This document shows positions 1-6,505 of a stretch of DNA of 32,438 nucleotides, one piece after another. Both the position numbers and the translations under genes were made by a program. Numbering within the stretch: the stretch's first letter is position 1; each line of letters opens with the position of its first letter. This DNA is from an uncultured Limosilactobacillus sp. (GTDB taxonomy: Bacteria > Bacillota > Bacilli > Lactobacillales > Lactobacillaceae): positions 1-32,438 of the forward strand of contig CALVGV010000024.1 in assembly GCA_944327195.1 (NCBI GenBank), given 5' to 3'. The notes under the pieces are model-generated. The model saw only the letters and a list, made by a program, of their open reading frames with translations, ran no database searches and was not told where the DNA came from.

Positions 1-35
1 TGCAACTTGACAATGTTTGCTACTTTCTTTGCCAC
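1..35 (-). CDS. rplK: Ribosomal protein L11, 5' end only
   Basis: Only the first 11 codons lie in the window, on the minus strand, and the gene runs off the left edge. They read (M)AKKVANIVKLQ, the highly conserved N-terminus of L11, the protein of the GTPase-associated stalk base of the 50S subunit. The start is GTG at 33-35, preceded by AAGGAGG at 45-51 with about 9 nt spacing. Finding rplK just downstream of nusG on the same strand is the normal Bacilli order, but the gap is unusually long (711 nt) because repeat elements lie in it. Identification rests on a short but distinctive stretch plus synteny. Confidence 0.9.
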   Translation of the reverse strand, partial: MAKKVANIVKL

Positions 36-60
36 GAGACAAAACCTCCTTAGTCCGTGT

Positions 61-99
61 TGTGGTAATGATGGGGGATTGCTTTTTGCCCCTCCCACA
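61..99 (-). promoter_or_regulatory. rplK mRNA leader hairpin
   Basis: Minus-strand TGTGG (95-99) pairs with CCACA (61-65), and GAGGGG pairs with a run of Cs further in, leaving an A-rich loop. The segment ends about 25 nt before the rplK start. The family is known to carry a leader that mimics the 23S rRNA site of L1 or L11 for autogenous control, and GTGGGAGG with a downstream CCACA is typical of it from memory. Hairpin seen; function inferred. Confidence 0.5.
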
Positions 100-104
100 G
101 TATG

Positions 105-134
105 TCGATAGCATACCTTATAAACTTACCACAA
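105..134 (-). promoter_or_regulatory. Candidate rplK promoter
   Basis: TTGTGG (129-134) and TATCGA (105-110) are 18 nt apart on the minus strand, with TG one base before the -10 (extended -10). It would give rplK its own transcript independent of nusG, starting just before the leader hairpin. The -10 is a poor match, so this is tentative. Confidence 0.35.
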
Positions 135-410
135 GCTAAATTTAATTACAATCAAAAATTTATGGGGCCTTACTTTGCGAAGTGGCCTCACATCGAAGGG
201 TGGCCTCCGGGGAGGTGGTACCCCGTCCACGTAAGGTTCGCTTTGGGTGAAGGGAACGAGTGCTGACGGTTAGTCGATAAAACGCCGCTAGCAACTGCAA
301 ACTTAAAATAAAGGAATCCAAACTAGTCGAATCCCAATTAGGAATTGTAACCCGCCAAACATGTAGTTGTCGCCGAGCGAAAAGAATCGTTTAGCAGCAT
401 TGGTACCACC
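135..410. other. Gene-free spacer with repeat remnants
   Basis: No coding frame with a ribosome site is visible. The segment holds fragments resembling arms of the structured repeats described below (for example GGCCTCCGGGGAGGTGG near 202) and, at about 373-410, a weaker copy of the stretch that precedes the second repeat at 556-598 (both end in GGTACCACCCGGAGCGG). I read it as decayed repeat sequence. Confidence 0.4.
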
Positions 411-554
411 CGGAGCGGAGCGAAAATACGAGCCAAGATAGCGAAATTTCACTTGGCGATTTATCGCCTAGTGAAAGGCCAAGCTTCGAGACTCTGAAGG
501 AGGCTCGAAGTTGTGCCCGCTATCGTCACGGCTCGTAATTTTTGCGGAGCGGAG
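411..554 (+). repeat. Structured repeat type A, copy A1
   Basis: Three-branched imperfect palindrome. Outer stem: TACGAGCC pairs with GGCTCGTA, then GATAGC with GCTATC. First branch: TTTCACT/AGTGAAA closing GGCGA/TCGCC with loop TTTA. Second branch: CTTCGAG/CTCGAAG. GGAGCGGAG flanks it on both sides as a direct repeat. It stands in tandem with A2 at a 188-bp period. Several stem bases differ from A2, but in every stem the partner base changed as well. No open frame with a ribosome site. Orientation is set by the shared GGCC(G/A)AGCTT and TGTGCCC blocks. Confidence 0.85.
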
Positions 555-598
555 CCGCCGCCAAGCGAATAGAACCGTTCAGCGGCATCGGTACCACC

Positions 599-741
599 CG
601 GAGCGGAGCGAAAATGCGGGCCAAGATGGTGAAATTTCACTTGGCGATTTATCGCCTAGTGAAAGGCCGAGCTTTGAGACCCGGAAGGGCTCAAAGTCGT
701 GCCCGCCATCGTCACGGCCCGTAATTTTCGCGGAGCGGAGC
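599..741 (+). repeat. Structured repeat type A, copy A2
   Basis: Same fold as A1 with other stem sequences: GCGAAAAT/ATTTTCGC, CGGGCC/GGCCCG, GATGGT/GCCATC, then hairpins TTTCACT/AGTGAAA and CTTTGAG/CTCAAAG. It ends 6 nt from the nusG stop codon and runs antisense to nusG. The direct flanks GGAGCGGAG are kept, which could allow unequal recombination with A1. It has no run of Ts after the palindrome on either strand, so it is not a standard intrinsic terminator, although so strong a fold directly after nusG could affect mRNA 3' ends. Confidence 0.85.
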
Positions 742-746
742 ACCCA

Positions 747-1352
747 CTATTCGACGGCATCAACCTGATCAAAGCCAAGTTCCGCCGCGGTTTGCCGCCC
801 AAACATTTCAATGTTGGCCTTGAGCTTCATGTGTTCGTGGTCGACCTCGGTAACGACCCCACTCAGGTTGGCGAAGGAACCGGCGATGACCTTGATGTGG
901 TCGCCGACCTTGACGTCGATGTCAGTCCGCTCCGGTGCCTCTTCGTCGGTCCAGCTGAGGATCCGCTTTACTTCGTCTGGTTGCAGCGGGGTTGGCTTGG
1001 ACCCACCCCCGTGGGAACCGAGGAAACCAGTGACCCCCGGGGTGTTCCGGGCGATGTACCAGGCCCGGTCGGTCATCACCATTTCAACCAGCACATAGCC
1101 CGGGAAGACCTTTTCTTCGATGTCCTTGGTCTTGCCGTCCTTTACCTGGTGAACCGTTTCTTCCGGCACGATTACCCGGAAGATGTAGTCCTCCATCCCC
1201 ATCGATTGGGCCCGCGATTCAAGGTTGCTCTTCACCCGGTTTTCGTAACCGGAGTAGGTGTGCAACACGTACCAGCGCTTGGCTTGCGAGGTTACTTCTT
1301 GGTCGACTTCTTGGGCGCGTTCGCTGCCCGTTGCTTGTGTCTTTTCTTCCAC
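747..1352 (-). CDS. nusG: Transcription elongation/termination factor NusG
   Basis: NusG binds RNA polymerase and modulates pausing, termination and coupling to ribosomes. The 201-residue protein has an acidic N-terminal extension of about 24 residues, then the NGN domain starting at KRWYVLHTYSGYEN with the conserved FPGYVLVEM, and a C-terminal KOW domain (VGDHIKVIAGSFANLSG... about residues 147-200). The family is usually near 180 residues, and the difference is the N-terminal extension. Start is GTG at 1350-1352 behind AAGGAG with 6 nt spacing. It follows secE on the same strand, the standard arrangement, but a terminator-like hairpin separates them. Downstream come two structured repeats and then rplK. 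Confidence 0.97.
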   Translation of the reverse strand: MEEKTQATGSERAQEVDQEVTSQAKRWYVLHTYSGYENRVKSNLESRAQSMGMEDYIFRVIVPEETVHQVKDGKTKDIEEKVFPGYVLVEMVMTDRAWYIARNTPGVTGFLGSHGGGSKPTPLQPDEVKRILSWTDEEAPERTDIDVKVGDHIKVIAGSFANLSGVVTEVDHEHMKLKANIEMFGRQTAAELGFDQVDAVE

Positions 1353-1404
1353 GTTGTACTCCTTCTTTGTTTCTTACCGGCATCTCGCCTGTGCAGGGCA
1401 AAAT

Positions 1405-1441
1405 AAAAAAGCCCGCACTGAGACGAACTTTTCGTTGGGCT
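1405..1441 (-). terminator. Terminator-like hairpin between secE and nusG
   Basis: On the minus strand AGCCC (1437-1441) pairs with GGGCT (1410-1414), with an inner ACGAA/TTCGT hairpin, directly followed by six Ts (1405-1410). It lies 37 nt after the secE stop and 53 nt before the nusG start. It should lower transcription from secE into nusG, or act as an attenuator. No separate nusG promoter is evident in the gap. Confidence 0.6.
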
Positions 1442-1477
1442 AATTATAGCAAACTTTCCCCTTCGTGGCTAGGGATC

Positions 1478-1657
1478 TTACTTGACGAAGGACAACATCC
1501 CCTGCTGGATCAGCCAGTCGAAGAGGGCGAAGAAGAGGACGAAGAAGATCGTGATCGTCAATACGATCCCGGTATCCCGCCGGTTCTCCTTGGCAGTCGG
1601 CCAAACTACCTTGTGCATTTCCGCGACGACGCTCTTTGTAAACCGAATCAAGTGCAT
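1478..1657 (-). CDS. secE: Preprotein translocase subunit SecE
   Basis: A 59-residue protein starting MHLIRFTKSVVAEMHKVVWP. The amphipathic N-terminal helix with VVWPTAKE is the SecE signature, and it is followed by one membrane helix (about residues 31-52). SecE clamps SecY in the SecYEG channel. The ATG at 1655-1657 has GGAGG 5 nt upstream. It starts 15 nt after the rpmG stop and precedes nusG, the conserved order rpmG-secE-nusG. The length is normal for the short Gram-positive form. A longer open frame overlapping it on the same strand (1440-1718) gives an Arg/Pro-rich product and is not the gene. Confidence 0.95.
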   Translation of the reverse strand: MHLIRFTKSVVAEMHKVVWPTAKENRRDTGIVLTITIFFVLFFALFDWLIQQGMLSFVK

Positions 1658-1672
1658 CCCTACCTCCGAATT

Positions 1673-1825
1673 CTACCGGGTTTGCCGGTGCAGTGTCACC
1701 TGCTGACAGTGCTTGCAAAATTTCTTTAATTCTAATCGTTCACTCGCCTGCTTGGCGCTGATGTTGACCGTGTAGTTGCGGGCTCCGCAGCGGGAGCACT
1801 CGAGGCCAACTTTGCGGTGTGCCAT
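1673..1825 (-). CDS. rpmG: Ribosomal protein L33
   Basis: A 50-residue basic protein starting MAHRKVGLECSRCGARNYTV. Four cysteines (C10, C13, C37, C40) form the two CxxC pairs of the zinc-binding form of L33. L33 is a small 50S protein near the E site. The ATG at 1823-1825 has GGAGG 8 nt upstream. It lies between sigH and secE as in other Bacilli, and probably shares a transcript with secE. Because all four cysteines are present, this copy is of the zinc-dependent type, and a zinc-free paralogue may exist elsewhere. Confidence 0.95.
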   Translation of the reverse strand: MAHRKVGLECSRCGARNYTVNISAKQASERLELKKFCKHCQQVTLHRQTR

Positions 1826-1882
1826 TGTGGCCACCTCCAATCAGATTTTACTCTAGCATATTTGCTTTTTGAGGGCAAGCGA

Positions 1883-2470
1883 TCAAAAACGCCAGCCGCG
1901 CTCCTCGCGCAAGGCCTGGTACTTGCGGCGCGAGCGCCACACCGCCCCGCGGACGCTCGCCAGGGAAAGGCCCAGCTTGTGGCTGGTCGCCTCCAGCGAA
2001 TAGCCCTGGCAAATTAGCAAGAAGCACTCCTGCTCGCGCGGGCTGAGCTGGTTGATCAGCTCCCGCAGGCAGGCCCGGTAGTGAAGCAGCGAATCAAGGT
2101 CCGGCTGGTGGTCGGGTAGGTCGCCAACCTCACTGGCCTCCTCCAGGGAGCAGACCCGCTCCGCCGGGATCCGGTGCTTGCGCTGGCAGTCGCGGGAAAA
2201 ATCGGTTACCCGGTGTTCCAGGGTGCGGAGGTAGTAGTGGGCAAAGTGGGCCCCGGTTTCTTCGAAGCTTTGCAGGCACTTGTAGAGGGTGACCGCCGCC
2301 TCCTGTTCCCAGTCCTCCCAGCTCAGGTAGCGGGAGACCTGGGTTCGCCAGAGCTTCTTGATCAGCGGCGAATAGCGGTGGTAGAGGGTGGTGAAACTTT
2401 CTTCACTTTGGTGGCGCTTGACCTGGTAAATCAAGCGTTGTTCAGCAATTGCGGATTGTTCATTAATCAT
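1883..2470 (-). CDS. sigH: Sigma-70 family factor, SigH/ComX-like
   Basis: Alternative RNA polymerase sigma factor of 195 residues. Region 2 covers about residues 26-95 (LYHRYSPLIKKLW, then a DWEQEA core-binding segment), and region 4, a helix-turn-helix, covers about residues 142-185 (LSPREQECFLLICQGYSLEATSHKLG). The chosen start is ATG 2468-2470 (MINEQSAIAEQ), with AAGGTG about 9 nt upstream; the frame stays open 35 codons further upstream but without family-like sequence. Its place between rlmB and rpmG-secE-nusG is that of sigH in Bacilli. In lactobacilli this gene is tied to competence genes rather than sporulation (family knowledge). The 5' untranslated region is long. Confidence 0.85.
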   Translation of the reverse strand: MINEQSAIAEQRLIYQVKRHQSEESFTTLYHRYSPLIKKLWRTQVSRYLSWEDWEQEAAVTLYKCLQSFEETGAHFAHYYLRTLEHRVTDFSRDCQRKHRIPAERVCSLEEASEVGDLPDHQPDLDSLLHYRACLRELINQLSPREQECFLLICQGYSLEATSHKLGLSLASVRGAVWRSRRKYQALREERGWRF

Positions 2471-2638
2471 GACAAGGCACCTTGCTGCAATCTTCGCCCG
2501 GGACTGTCCCCCTGGAAGACCAGTCGGCCATCGCACCGCGAACCGATGCGGGGGAATGAAACCAGGAACTTTCACCTTGCTGGCTCAGTTGGCGCTTCCA
2601 GCAGGGCGGTTTGGCCAACTTAAGATCCGGACTTTTCT

Positions 2639-2667
2639 ACGGTACCAAAGGGTGCGAACGCTTTCAA
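2639..2667 (-). promoter_or_regulatory. Candidate sigH promoter
   Basis: TTGAAA (2662-2667) and TACCGT (2639-2644) are 17 nt apart on the minus strand, with TG one base before the -10. It would leave a leader of about 160 nt before sigH. The spacer 2471-2834 holds no gene: besides this site it contains GC-rich palindromic sequence around 2700-2750 and the rlmB terminator. Confidence 0.35.
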
Positions 2668-2780
2668 GGAGGAACGGGGCCATTAATCGGCTAATAATGC
2701 CCGCCCGGCCCGCGCGCCGGGTAAGGGCCGCGGCGGCAACGGGAGCCCAACGAGCGCCACTGTTAATCGGGTAACAATAA

Positions 2781-2816
2781 GGACCCGCTTCGCTGGCAAG
2801 GCAGCAGAAGCGGGCC
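2781..2816 (-). terminator. Terminator after rlmB
   Basis: GGCCCGCTTC and GAAGCGGGTCC pair into a 10-bp stem 19 nt after the rlmB stop. On the minus strand the tail is CTTATTGTT, a weak T-run, so termination may be partial. Confidence 0.55.
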
Positions 2817-2834
2817 GAAAATAAAAATTTTTTC

Positions 2835-3584
2835 TTAGCCGAGCGGGTGGCGGGAGGTGAAGCCTTGATAAATCAAGAGGCTGGCCGCCACGCTAGCGTT
2901 GAGGCTTTGGACGTGGCCGATCATCGGGATCGTCAGCATTTCGTCGCAGGTCTTCTTCAAGAGGCTGGAGATCCCCTTGCCCTCGTTGCCGATCACCAGG
3001 GCCACCGGACCGGTGGCGTCCCAACGGCGGTAGTCGGTCCCCTTCATGTCGGTCCCGAAGAGCCAGAGGCCGCGCTGCTGGAGCTCCTTGGCGGTTTGAA
3101 CCAGGTTGGTGACCCGGGCCACCGGCACGTGTTCCAGTGCTCCGGTCGAGGTCTTGGCAACCACGCTGGTTAATCCAACCGCCCGCCGCTTGGGGATGAT
3201 GATCCCGTGAACCCCGGCGGCGTCGGCCGTCCGCAAGATCGACCCCAGGTTGTGGGGGTCGTTGAGCTCGTCGAGGATCAAGAAGAAGGGCGCCTCGTCG
3301 CGTTCCGCTGCCCGGGCAAAGAGGTCGTCGATGGTGGCGTAGTGGTAGGCGGCCACCGCCAGGGCCACCCCCTGGTGGTTGGCGTTGGCCGTCAGCTGGT
3401 CGAGCTTGTTCTTTGGCACCTGGGTGACCACCAGGTGGCGTTCCTTGGCCAGCTTGATGATCGTGGCAATCGCGTCGGCCCGCAGGTCGCGCTGGATGAA
3501 GACCTTGTTGATCTCCTGGTCGCTCTTCAAAGCGGCGACGGCCGGGTGGCGGCCGATGATGAATTCAGGCGTCTCACTTGGCAT
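2835..3584 (-). CDS. rlmB: 23S rRNA 2'-O-methyltransferase, TrmH/RlmB type
   Basis: SPOUT-class RNA methyltransferase predicted to methylate the 2'-O of a guanosine in 23S rRNA (RlmB) using S-adenosylmethionine. Of its 249 residues, about 5-75 form the substrate-binding domain. Motif 1 is [14 protein letters not shown] (108-121), motif 2 holds GNEGKG (about 198-203), and motif 3 is [14 protein letters not shown] (about 228-241), which makes the knotted cofactor site. The start ATG lies inside the end of mrnC (11-bp overlap), so the two are translationally coupled. The order cysS-mrnC-rlmB is conserved in Bacilli. The exact target nucleotide is inferred from the family. Confidence 0.93.
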   Translation of the reverse strand: MPSETPEFIIGRHPAVAALKSDQEINKVFIQRDLRADAIATIIKLAKERHLVVTQVPKNKLDQLTANANHQGVALAVAAYHYATIDDLFARAAERDEAPFFLILDELNDPHNLGSILRTADAAGVHGIIIPKRRAVGLTSVVAKTSTGALEHVPVARVTNLVQTAKELQQRGLWLFGTDMKGTDYRRWDATGPVALVIGNEGKGISSLLKKTCDEMLTIPMIGHVQSLNASVAASLLIYQGFTSRHPLG

Positions 3585-3978
3585 GGTTCAGGTCCCCCTT
3601 TTCAACGTGGCCGATGCACCAGTAAACCAGCTGGTCGAGCCGTTCCTGCTGGCCGGAGAGCTTGAGGTAGCCGATCAGGGCCTCAAAGCCGGTTGAAATC
3701 CGGTAGGTTAAGACGCTGGTGTTCTTGGCGTGGGTGTAGCTGTTGGCGTTGCGGCCGCGCTTGAAGTAGGCCCACTCCTCCTCGGTCAGGTAGTCCTCTT
3801 CCTCCATCTTGGCGATCAGGGCCGCCTGGGCCTTGGCCGAGACGTAGCTGGTGGCGGCGCGCTGGAGGCGGTTGGGCTTGCTCATCCCCTTGGCCAAGAG
3901 GCGCTCGCGAACATAAACTTCGTAGACGGCATCGCCGAGGTAGGCCAGGGCGATGCCGTTCAATTGCTTGTAATCCAT
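3574..3978 (-). CDS. mrnC: Mini-ribonuclease III
   Basis: A small RNase III-like nuclease without a double-strand RNA-binding domain, which trims the ends of 23S rRNA precursors in Firmicutes. The 134 residues carry the signature [18 protein letters not shown] (11-28) with the catalytic acidic residues D16 and E20, and the later [14 protein letters not shown] segment typical of the family. The ATG is 1 nt after the cysS stop and the 3' end overlaps rlmB, so the three genes form one tight operon linking cysteinyl-tRNA synthesis with rRNA maturation. Length is normal for the family. Confidence 0.95.
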   Translation of the reverse strand: MDYKQLNGIALAYLGDAVYEVYVRERLLAKGMSKPNRLQRAATSYVSAKAQAALIAKMEEEDYLTEEEWAYFKRGRNANSYTHAKNTSVLTYRISTGFEALIGYLKLSGQQERLDQLVYWCIGHVEKGDLNHAK

Positions 3979-3979
3979 C

Positions 3980-5386
3980 TTATTCCTTTCTGTAGCGGGT
4001 CCCCTGGGGGGTGTCTTCTAGGATGATCCCCTGGGCCTTGAGGTCGTCTCTGATCTGATCGCTGAGGGCAAAGTTCTTTTCCTTGCGGGCCTGGTTGCGC
4101 TTTTCGATCAGGGCCTCAATCGCCGCGTCGTCGATCTGCTTGCTCTCCAGCTTGATGCCAAAGATTGCCGTCAGCTCGGTCAATAGGTCCAAGAAGCCGG
4201 TCAGGGCGTCTGCCTGGACGGTTTCCTGCTGGGCGTAAACGTTGGCCTCCTTAGCCAGTTCGTAGACGACGGCGATCCCGTTTTGGACGTTGATGTCGTC
4301 GTTCATCGCCGTGATGAAGCGGTCCTTGAATTCAGCTAGCTTGGCGGTGACCGCCGGGTCATCCCCCGCCGCGGCATCCTGCTGGCGGTAGGTCAGGTTG
4401 TCGTAGGTGTGCTGGAGGTGGGCCAGGTTGTTGGCGGCGTCGGTCAGCTTTTCCTGGCTGTACTGGATTGGCCGCCGGTACTGGGTGGTGGCCATGAAGA
4501 AGCGCAGCACCTGCGGGTCGACCGTCTTTAGGATCTCGTGGACGGTGACGAAGTTGTGTAGCGACTTGCTCATCTTCTCGTTGTCCTTGCCGATGGTGAC
4601 GAAGCCGTTGTGCATCCAGTAGCGGACGAAGGGCTTGCCGGTGACCGGTTCGACCTGGGCAATTTCGTTTTCGTGGTGGGGGAAGGTCAGGTCCTGGCCG
4701 CCGGCGTGGATGTCGACCGTCTCGGCCAGGTACTTGGTGGCCATGACCGAGCACTCGATGTGCCAGCCCGGCCGGCCGGCGCCCCAGGGCGAATCCCAGC
4801 TGATCTCACCCGGCTTGGCCGCCTTCCAGAGGGCGAAGTCGAGCGGGTCTTCCTTTTGGTCGACCTCGGCGGCGGAGACGTGCTCGCTGGCGCCGGTTTC
4901 CAGGTCGTCGATCGACTGGCCGGACAGCTTGCCGTAGCCGGCGAACTTGCGGGCCCGGTAGTAGACCGTGCCGGATACCTCGTAGGCGTAGCCCTTTTCG
5001 ATCAGGGCGCTGATCAGGTCGATGATCCCGGCGATGTTGTCGGTTGCCCGCGGGTGAAGGGTGGCCGGCTCAACGTTGAGGGCGGTCGTGTCCTCCATGA
5101 AGGCGGCGATGTACTTTTCGGCCAGCTGGGGCACGGTGATCCCCTGCTCCTTGGCGGCCTTGATCATCTTGTCGTCAACGTCGGTGAAGTTGGAGACGTA
5201 GTTGACTTGGTAGCCCAAAAACTCGAGGTAGCGCCGGACGGTATCGAAGGCCACCACGCTGCGGGCGTTTCCGATGTGGATGTAGTTGTAGACGGTCGGC
5301 CCACAGACGTACATGGTAACCACCCCCGGCTGTTGAGGGGTGAATTCTTCCATCTGACGGGTGAGGTCGTTGTAAATTTTGAGCAT
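3980..5386 (-). CDS. cysS: Cysteinyl-tRNA synthetase
   Basis: Class I aminoacyl-tRNA synthetase joining cysteine to tRNA-Cys. The 468-residue product has the HIGH-type motif HIGN (37-40), the KMSKS motif (271-275), and the zinc ligands C28, C212, H237 and E241 that give cysteine selectivity. The start ATG at 5384-5386 gives the family N-terminus [11 protein letters not shown]; an in-frame ATG 8 codons upstream overlaps the Shine-Dalgarno purines (AAGGAAGAAGGA) and is less likely. It heads the cysS-mrnC-rlmB operon. No T-box is visible upstream, nor is cysE or gltX, which precede cysS in Bacillus. Confidence 0.97.
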   Translation of the reverse strand: MLKIYNDLTRQMEEFTPQQPGVVTMYVCGPTVYNYIHIGNARSVVAFDTVRRYLEFLGYQVNYVSNFTDVDDKMIKAAKEQGITVPQLAEKYIAAFMEDTTALNVEPATLHPRATDNIAGIIDLISALIEKGYAYEVSGTVYYRARKFAGYGKLSGQSIDDLETGASEHVSAAEVDQKEDPLDFALWKAAKPGEISWDSPWGAGRPGWHIECSVMATKYLAETVDIHAGGQDLTFPHHENEIAQVEPVTGKPFVRYWMHNGFVTIGKDNEKMSKSLHNFVTVHEILKTVDPQVLRFFMATTQYRRPIQYSQEKLTDAANNLAHLQHTYDNLTYRQQDAAAGDDPAVTAKLAEFKDRFITAMNDDINVQNGIAVVYELAKEANVYAQQETVQADALTGFLDLLTELTAIFGIKLESKQIDDAAIEALIEKRNQARKEKNFALSDQIRDDLKAQGIILEDTPQGTRYRKE

Positions 5387-5422
5387 CGTCCTTCTTCCTT
5401 TCTCGCGCAATCAAGTACTTCA

Positions 5423-5431
5423 ATCTTACCA
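5423..5431 (-). promoter_or_regulatory. Extended -10 for cysS
   Basis: TGGTAAGAT on the minus strand matches TGnTAnnnT and lies 37 nt before the cysS start. There is no clear -35 box 17 nt upstream. The same nine bases occur before the first acetyltransferase gene (12418-12426). Confidence 0.35.
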
Positions 5432-5610
5432 CAAGATCGGCCGCCGCCGGGGCGGATCTGACCGTTTGGCTCGCTTAATTATTCCCCCGGGGAATGGGCT
5501 TTCTTGGGTCCAAAAGCGGGAGTTTCTGTCTTGTAAATTCCTTGGGCACCAAGGGTTTGGGGTGCTTTACCCTTGTTTTAGTTTTCCATCATATTTTCTT
5601 CAAACAAGAC

Positions 5611-5622
5611 TGCTAGTATATA
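5611..5622 (+). promoter_or_regulatory. Candidate promoter of an orphan plus-strand transcript
   Basis: TGCTAGTAT (5611-5619) is an extended -10 and overlaps TATATA. The -35 region (ATATTT) is poor. No plus-strand protein gene follows, only the small-RNA candidate. Confidence 0.35.
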
Positions 5623-5626
5623 AAGC

Positions 5627-5781
5627 GTGGTAAGGATATTCCTTATCATGATTAACCGAAACCTATTATTTTTCAATTACTCCTCCCAAATAGTAACCGA
5701 AAAATAGACTATTTACGAAATCTCCCCCAAGATATTCGTAGTACTCCTCGGCGGTGGTCCCAAGTGGCCACCGCCTTTTTT
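5627..5781 (+). ncRNA. Candidate small RNA, about 155 nt
   Basis: A plus-strand interval bounded by an extended -10 element and a strong intrinsic terminator lies between two minus-strand genes (cysS and a phosphatase). It begins with a hairpin GGTAAGGA/TCCTTATC (5629-5647), followed by AT-rich sequence with further pairing (CTATT...TTTTTC with GAAAAATAG). A 19-codon frame (5648-5707, MINRNLLFFN...) starts right after the hairpin. Its only Shine-Dalgarno candidate, AAGGA, is inside that hairpin, so it could be a structure-controlled peptide. Boundaries are inferred, and no known RNA family is recognised. Confidence 0.35.
5750..5781 (+). terminator. Intrinsic terminator with no gene upstream on its strand
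   Basis: GGCGGTGG (5750-5757) pairs perfectly with CCACCGCC (5768-5775), followed by six Ts. On the minus strand there is no T-run after the stem, so it works for plus-strand transcription. Confidence 0.8.
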
Positions 5782-5798
5782 GTCGTCTTGCTAGCCAC

Positions 5799-5842
5799 AA
5801 AAGCAGCGACCGGGAAGTGCCTCGCCTCCCGGTCACTGCTTT
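5799..5842 (-). terminator. Terminator of the phosphatase gene
   Basis: AAAGCAGTGACCGGGA pairs with TCCCGGTCGCTGCTTT (one mismatch) directly after the stop at 5847, with TTTTG as tail on the minus strand. Confidence 0.75.
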
Positions 5843-5846
5843 CTTC

Positions 5847-6422
5847 CTACTCCTTTCCCGGCCGCCCCAGTTCGCGAAAGTGACCGTTGAGCGACTCGAA
5901 GCGGCGGATGGCACAGCTCCGCGGCAGCCAGCGGCCAGCCAGGTGGTTGGGCGTTTCCAAGAGGGCCCCGCAGACGAAGCGCATGATCGCCCCGTGGCAG
6001 GCGATCAGGACGGTCTCGGCCCCGCTTTCTTTCAGGTCGGCCACGAAGCTGGTCGTCCGTTCCACCATCGCGGCGTAGCTTTCGACCGTCGGCGGGGCGG
6101 CAAAGTAATCCGGAAAGAGCCAGGCCGCCCCCATGTGCGGGGCCACCTGCCAGTAGGGCCGCAGCTCGTAGCGACCGAAGTCCTGCTCCCGCAAGCGGGG
6201 GTCGGTGAGCACCGCCTGGGTGTCGCCGATGATCGCGGCGGTCTGAATCGCCCGCTGGAGGGGGCTGGCATAGACGAGGTCGAATTCCTGCTCGCCCAAC
6301 AGGAGGCGGGCGGCCCGGGCCTGGTAAAGGCCGCGCGCGTTGAGCGGTGCGTCGGTCCGCCCCTGCATCAGGTGGCGGCGGTTGAGGTCGGTTTGCCCGT
6401 GGCGGGTTACCCAAACTTGCAT
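5847..6422 (-). CDS. Histidine phosphatase family protein (phosphoglycerate mutase-like)
   Basis: A 191-residue member of the histidine phosphatase superfamily. The catalytic RHG is TRHGQTDLN with H8, the second histidine is in IACHGA (H143), and R57 in SPLQRAIQTA and E79 in LREQDFG complete the phosphate pocket. Such proteins remove or move phosphate groups on small metabolites, and the substrate cannot be told from the sequence. The length and lack of mutase-specific insertions favour a phosphatase (GpmB/CobC-like) over the glycolytic mutase. The ATG at 6420-6422 has AAGGGGG upstream. It is monocistronic, with its own extended -10 and a terminator on each side. Confidence 0.85.
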   Translation of the reverse strand: MQVWVTRHGQTDLNRRHLMQGRTDAPLNARGLYQARAARLLLGEQEFDLVYASPLQRAIQTAAIIGDTQAVLTDPRLREQDFGRYELRPYWQVAPHMGAAWLFPDYFAAPPTVESYAAMVERTTSFVADLKESGAETVLIACHGAIMRFVCGALLETPNHLAGRWLPRSCAIRRFESLNGHFRELGRPGKE

Positions 6423-6458
6423 CAGATCAGCCCCCTTTTCGTCGCTGTAACTAGTTAA

Positions 6459-6467
6459 ATTATAACA
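6459..6467 (-). promoter_or_regulatory. Extended -10 for the phosphatase gene
   Basis: TGTTATAAT on the minus strand, 37 nt before the start codon and touching the preceding terminator. No good -35. The same nine bases precede ktrB. Confidence 0.5.
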
Positions 6468-6501
6468 AAAAGCGTGAAGTCATTCCGGCTTCACGCTTTT
6501 T
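6467..6501 (-). terminator. Terminator after yacL, symmetric
   Basis: AAAAAGCGTGAAG pairs with CTTCACGCTTTTT around a short loop, 5 nt after the yacL stop, with T-runs on both strands. Confidence 0.9.
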
Positions 6502-6505
6502 GGGG

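Noticed and set aside
599-741. Type A repeats as plain intrinsic terminators
   Set aside because: Their position after stop codons suggests it, but neither strand has a T-run after the palindrome, and the fold is branched rather than a single hairpin.
411-741. CRISPR array
   Set aside because: Only two long copies at 188-bp period, diverged from each other, with no short identical repeats and spacers, and no cas genes.
4610-5461. A 283-codon open frame antisense to cysS
   Set aside because: Same reason: Gly/Val/Asp-rich shadow of a clearly identified gene.
5387-5620. T-box riboswitch upstream of cysS
   Set aside because: I found neither the conserved T-box sequence nor a terminator-antiterminator pair on the minus strand before cysS.
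5666-5750. Minus-strand reading frame ending EEYYEYLGGDFVNSLFFGYY...
   Set aside because: It looks peptide-like with a Gly-Gly, but there is no usable start codon or ribosome site before it, and the frame runs back through two terminators into the phosphatase gene.
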